Assembly (NCBI GenBank): GCA_933228675.1
Contig: OW121742.1
Span: forward strand, 34,358,218 to 34,422,217
DNA length: 64,000 nucleotides
Origin: Stomorhina lunata
Taxonomy: Eukaryota > Arthropoda > Insecta > Diptera > Rhiniidae
Direction of reading: 5' to 3'
Shown here: piece after piece, positions 60,460 to 64,000 of the stretch
How positions within the stretch are numbered: position 1 is the first letter of the stretch
Layout: every line of letters begins with the position of its first letter
Translations under genes and position numbers: made by a program
Notes under the pieces: generated by a model
Database searches by the model: none
What the model was told of the DNA's origin: nothing
The model's input: only the letters and a program-made list of their open reading frames with translations

Positions 60460-62770
60460 CTCCATTTTTATATATAAAAAATTTCCATAGATTTTATAAA
60501 CCTTAAAAATATACCAATTAATTTTTTACAAAAAATGTGAAAAATCAAAAACCGATCGGCCGATTTTTAACAAATTTCACATAAACCATCTGTTAAATAA
60601 ACAAATACTTAAGATTTTGATTAGATAGGTGATCTCCTTCTAAGAGTTATCAAATTACAACGTAAAGTGGCATTGCCTGCATAGAGTTTATGCAATATAT
60701 GGAAACTATACTATACAATGTGTAAATATAAAAAATTTCCATAGATTTTATAAACTCTAAAAAAATAATAATTCATTTTTATCAAAAATGCGATAAATTA
60801 AGAATCGCTATGCCGATTTTTAGCAAACTTCACATAAACCATCTACTAAATAAACAAATACTAAAGATTTAGATTAGATAGGTGCTCCCGTTCTTGAGTT
60901 ATCAAATTACAGCGAAAAGTTGCATTGCCGGCATAGAGTTTATGCAATATATGGAAACTATATTATACAATGTGTTAATATAAAAAATTTCCATAGATTT
61001 TATAAACTTTTAAAAAAATTTCAATTAATTTTTTACCAAAAATGTGATAAATCAAAAACCGGTCGGCCGATTTTTAGCAAACATCACATAAACCATCTAC
61101 TAGATAAACAAATACTTAAGATTTGGATTAGATAGGTGATCTCCTTCTAAGAGTTATCAAATTACAACGTAAAGTGGCATTGCCTGCATAGAGTTTATGC
61201 AATATATGGAAACTATACTATACAATGTGTAAATATAAAAAATTTCCATAGATTTTATAAACTCTAAAAAAATAATAATTCATTTTTATCAAAAATGCGA
61301 TAAATTAAGAATCGCTATGCCGATTTTTAGCAAACTTCACATAAACCATCTACTAAATAAACAAATACTAAAGATTTAGATTAGATAGGTGCTCCCGTTC
61401 TTGAGTTATCAAATTACAGCGAAAAGTTGCATTGCCTGCATAGAGTTTATGCAATATATGGAAACTATATTATACAATGTGTTAATATAAAAAATTTCCA
61501 TAGATTTTATAAACTTTTAAAAAAATTTCAATTAATTTTTTACCAAAAATGTGATAAATCAAAAACCGGTCGGCCGATTTTTAGCAAACATCACATAAAC
61601 CATCTACTAGATAAACAAATACTTAAGATTTGGATTAGATAGGTGATCTCGTTCTAAGAGTTATCAAATTACAACATAAAGTGGCATTGCCTGCATAGAT
61701 TTTATGCAATATATGGAAACTATACTATACAATGTGTAAATATAAAAAATTTCCATAGATTTTATAAACTCTAAAAAAATAATAATTCATTTTTATCAAA
61801 AATGCGATAAATTAAGAATCGCTATGCCGATTTTTAGCAAACTTCACATAAACCATCTACTAAATAAACAAATACTAAAGATTTAGATTAGATAGGTGCT
61901 CCCGTTCTTGAGTTATCAAATTACAGCGAAAAGTTGCATTGCCTGCATAGAGTTTATGCAATATATGGAAACTATATTATACAATGTGTTAATATAAAAA
62001 ATTTCCATAGATTTTATAAACTTTTAAAAAAATTTCAATTAATTTTTTACCAAAAATGTGATAAATCAAAAACCGGTCGGCCGATTTTTAGCAAACATCA
62101 CATAAACCATCTACTAGATAAACAAATACTTAAGATTTGGATTAGATAGGTGATCTCGTTCTAAGAGTTATCAAATTACAACATAAAGTGGCATTGCCTG
62201 CATAGATTTTATGCAATATATGGAAACTATACTATACAATGTGTAAATATAAAAAATTTCCATAGATTTTATAAACTCTAAAAAAATACTAATTCATTTT
62301 TATCAAAAATGTGATAAATTAAGAATCGCTATGCCGATTTTTAGCAAACTACACATAAATCATCTACTAAAGAAACAAATACTAAAGATTTAGATTAGAT
62401 AGATGATCCCGTTCTTGATTTATCAAATTACAACGAAAAGTGGCATCGCCTGCATAGGATTTATACAATATATGGAAACTATATTATACAATATGTAAAT
62501 ATAAAAAATTTCCATAGATTTTATAAACTCTAAAAAATACTGATTAATTTTTTATATAAAATGTGATAAACCAAAAACCGCTCGGCCGATTTTTAGCAAA
62601 TTTCAAATAAACCATTCTTGAGTTATCAAATTACAACGAAAAGTGGCATTGCCTGCATTGAGTTTATACAATGTATGGAAACTATATTATATTTACAATG
62701 TGTAAATATAAAAAATTTCCATAGATTTTATAAACTCTAAAAAAATACTAATTAATTTTTTATAAAAAAT
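60460..62770 (+). repeat. Satellite of about 253 bp arranged as 507-bp dimers
   Basis: The landmark ATTTCCATAGATTTTATAAA starts at 60481, 60735, 60987, 61242 and 61494, with alternating steps of about 254 and 252. Alternate monomers differ: one type has CGGTCGGCCGATTTTTAGC, the other ATCGCTATGCCGATTTTTAG. So the repeating unit is a 507-bp dimer, with near-identical copies at 60920, 61427 and 61934. Further diverged monomers extend to about 62770. The three identical 71-codon frames are consequences of this repeat. Confidence 0.95.
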
Positions 62771-63576
62771 TTGATACATACATCGAAGTTCAGAAAAATT
62801 ATTACAATTAAACAACACAAATGCTTTAAAAAGTCAAAGTTTTTTTTTGTACTAAAAATTTTCAACACTTTCATTTTTTTCGACCAAAAATCAACGCTTA
62901 CCCATCTAGATTGTCCACATCTTGCACGAAAAAACTAACACTAAATTGCATAATATATGATTTATTTTAGCTTTAATGATGTTTCTTACCAACATCATTA
63001 AATTTCGATTTAAAATAATAAACAAGAGCATACAACAATTTGCAAAATAACTTGTTAACAATTCCATTAGTTATGCAGCCAGACATATTATGTTGGTCAC
63101 ATACTGTGCCAACATAGAAAAACTTTCTCACATGCACGTTAACACATAAACATAGTTTTTAATAAGTGCCATTGTAGTTGTAAATGTAGTAAACTATTTA
63201 TTATCGTAAATTGAAATATGTACTTTTCCAAAGCAATTGCCACTTAACTGCAGCTTGTGTTAGATGGAACAAGAAAAAAATAGGAGTGCGTTCACATTAT
63301 GTTCCATTTGATAAGAATTTTGAAAAAAAAAATAAAGAAATCGAGCAAATTTATAGTTCAGTGCCAAGAAAATATCAAATACATGGAATAATAAATCTCA
63401 GAAAAGGCACGTATGAGTATTATTGGTTTTTTTTTACAAAAAAAAACTTATGTTGGAAAAAGGTTTTTAATTTAAAATATGGCAGAAAAATATTAAAACA
63501 ATAACTATTTTTAATTCAATTCATTAAATTTATTGTTTGTGGAAATTGTGGAAATTTAAAAGTATTTTGAACTTAC
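62771..63576. other. AT-rich sequence, no supported gene
   Basis: A 97-codon plus-strand frame (63211-63504) is Lys/Asn/Tyr-rich with no recognisable domain, opposite to the presumed gene strand. I do not support it as a gene. Confidence 0.4.
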
Positions 63577-63604
63577 CAAATTTATTACCCGCAACGGAAG
63601 TCAT
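63577..63604 (-). CDS. Candidate first coding exon (MTSVAGNKF), possibly of gene 2
   Basis: ATG at 63604-63602, nine codons (MTSVAGNKF) plus one base, then a consensus donor TTTG|GTAAGT. An in-frame TGA lies 15 bases upstream of the ATG, so this is the first Met of its frame. It leaves phase 1, which matches the entry phase of the stomatin membrane-hairpin exon seen in gene 1. It lies on the same strand, upstream of gene 2, across the 87-bp and 253-bp satellites. The link to gene 2 is inference, because the next exons are missing. Confidence 0.35.
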
Positions 63605-64000
63605 ATCAATTTCTGGTCAACTTTGTTTAAAATTGATTGATTTTATTTTTAAGCCAAAATGTTTAATTAAATGAAATTCATCTTTTATGAGGCTTTTGTA
63701 GAATGAGTTTTATAAAAGGCTCATCTCTATTTCAGTTAAATAAAACAATTTAATCCTTTTTATATTTTTTTATTATATGGTTTCCTTTTCACTTCCTTTT
63801 CAATAAAAACTTTAGCAACATCCATCAGCATCATTCTCATCATCATCATAGTATGCATTCATCAACACTTTGCGCTAATAATTCAATTCAATTCACTCAT
63901 GTATAAATGAGTTTATTGGATTATATGAAAAACAACATGAAAACAAAAACTGGGGAATTCCCCCTTAAACCACTACATAGACAAACACACACACATATTC
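63605..64000. other. Upstream of the candidate first exon
   Basis: AT-rich with a short CATCAT-type stretch near 63820-63850 and ACACAC near the end. It could hold the 5' UTR or promoter of gene 2, but no core promoter element is clear. Confidence 0.35.

Noticed and set aside
60920..62149. Three identical 71-codon plus-strand frames spaced 507 bases apart
   Set aside because: They are the same segment of the 507-bp dimer satellite repeated, with no domain.
63211..63504. 97-codon plus-strand frame
   Set aside because: Low-complexity Lys/Asn/Tyr-rich, no domain, opposite strand to the presumed gene.

Overview
The window looks like intron-rich, AT-rich eukaryotic DNA, most likely from a cyclorrhaphan (calyptrate-type) fly. 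That is inference from GT..AG exons coding an insect-type stomatin, very AT-rich introns, and dipteran-style interspersed repeats with a TGTCCGTCCG box. No bacterial gene organisation is present. A run of N (53730-53929, 200 bases) is an assembly gap.

Two head-to-tail stomatin/podocin/MEC-2-type genes lie on the minus strand. Gene 1 is complete by splice-site reading: start codon at 34931-34929, stop at 5988-5986, eight coding exons that sum to 990 nt (329 aa), plus a possible 12-nt microexon that would give 333 aa. Gene 2 lies upstream of it and is partial. Four exons (53529-49618, 211 codons) code the SPFH-domain core and a longer C-terminal tail. The three exons that should precede them were not found and probably lie in the gap or beyond it. 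A short candidate first exon (63604-63577) has the right splice phase. The three shared SPFH exons have identical lengths in both genes (204, 56, 181 nt), so the pair is a tandem duplication.

By my bounds, tandem repeats of several unrelated or distantly related types make up about 60% of the window: (i) a 31-bp palindromic AT-rich satellite in at least six arrays in both orientations (6.7-11.8, 12.85-16.5, 40.5-41.5, 42.2-44.8, 46.0-49.0, 50.4-53.2 kb), with a diverged 31-bp cousin at 27.7-29.65 kb; (ii) a 12-bp satellite, AGACATAGACTA, in two arrays (19.55-25.77 and 35.7-38.9 kb); (iii) an 87-bp satellite with a 435-bp higher-order repeat (53.93-60.29 kb); (iv) a satellite of about 253 bp organised as 507-bp dimers (60.46-62.77 kb). 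The 12-bp and 87-bp units are multiples of three, so they create very long spurious reading frames (up to 1100 codons). None of these is a gene.

Smaller transposon remnants sit between the arrays: a foldback element (3269-3745), a TTAA-flanked piggyBac-like remnant (17006-18285), two short TIR elements (19151-19243, 34012-34332), a hairpin element that interrupts a satellite array (50950-51070), copies of a family of about 800 bp with hairpin ends (331-1108, 4391-5194, a weak one near 31.4-31.8 kb), and decayed retroelement-like sequence.

The most interesting signal is the arrangement of the 31-bp satellite. The most homogeneous arrays carry the perfect-palindrome version of the unit. Arrays of opposite orientation sit in the introns on either side of exons 12332-12414 and 12006-12209, so the gene 1 pre-mRNA could fold into a very long duplex around those exons. 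The homologous intron of both paralogues carries a 31-bp array, but in opposite orientation.
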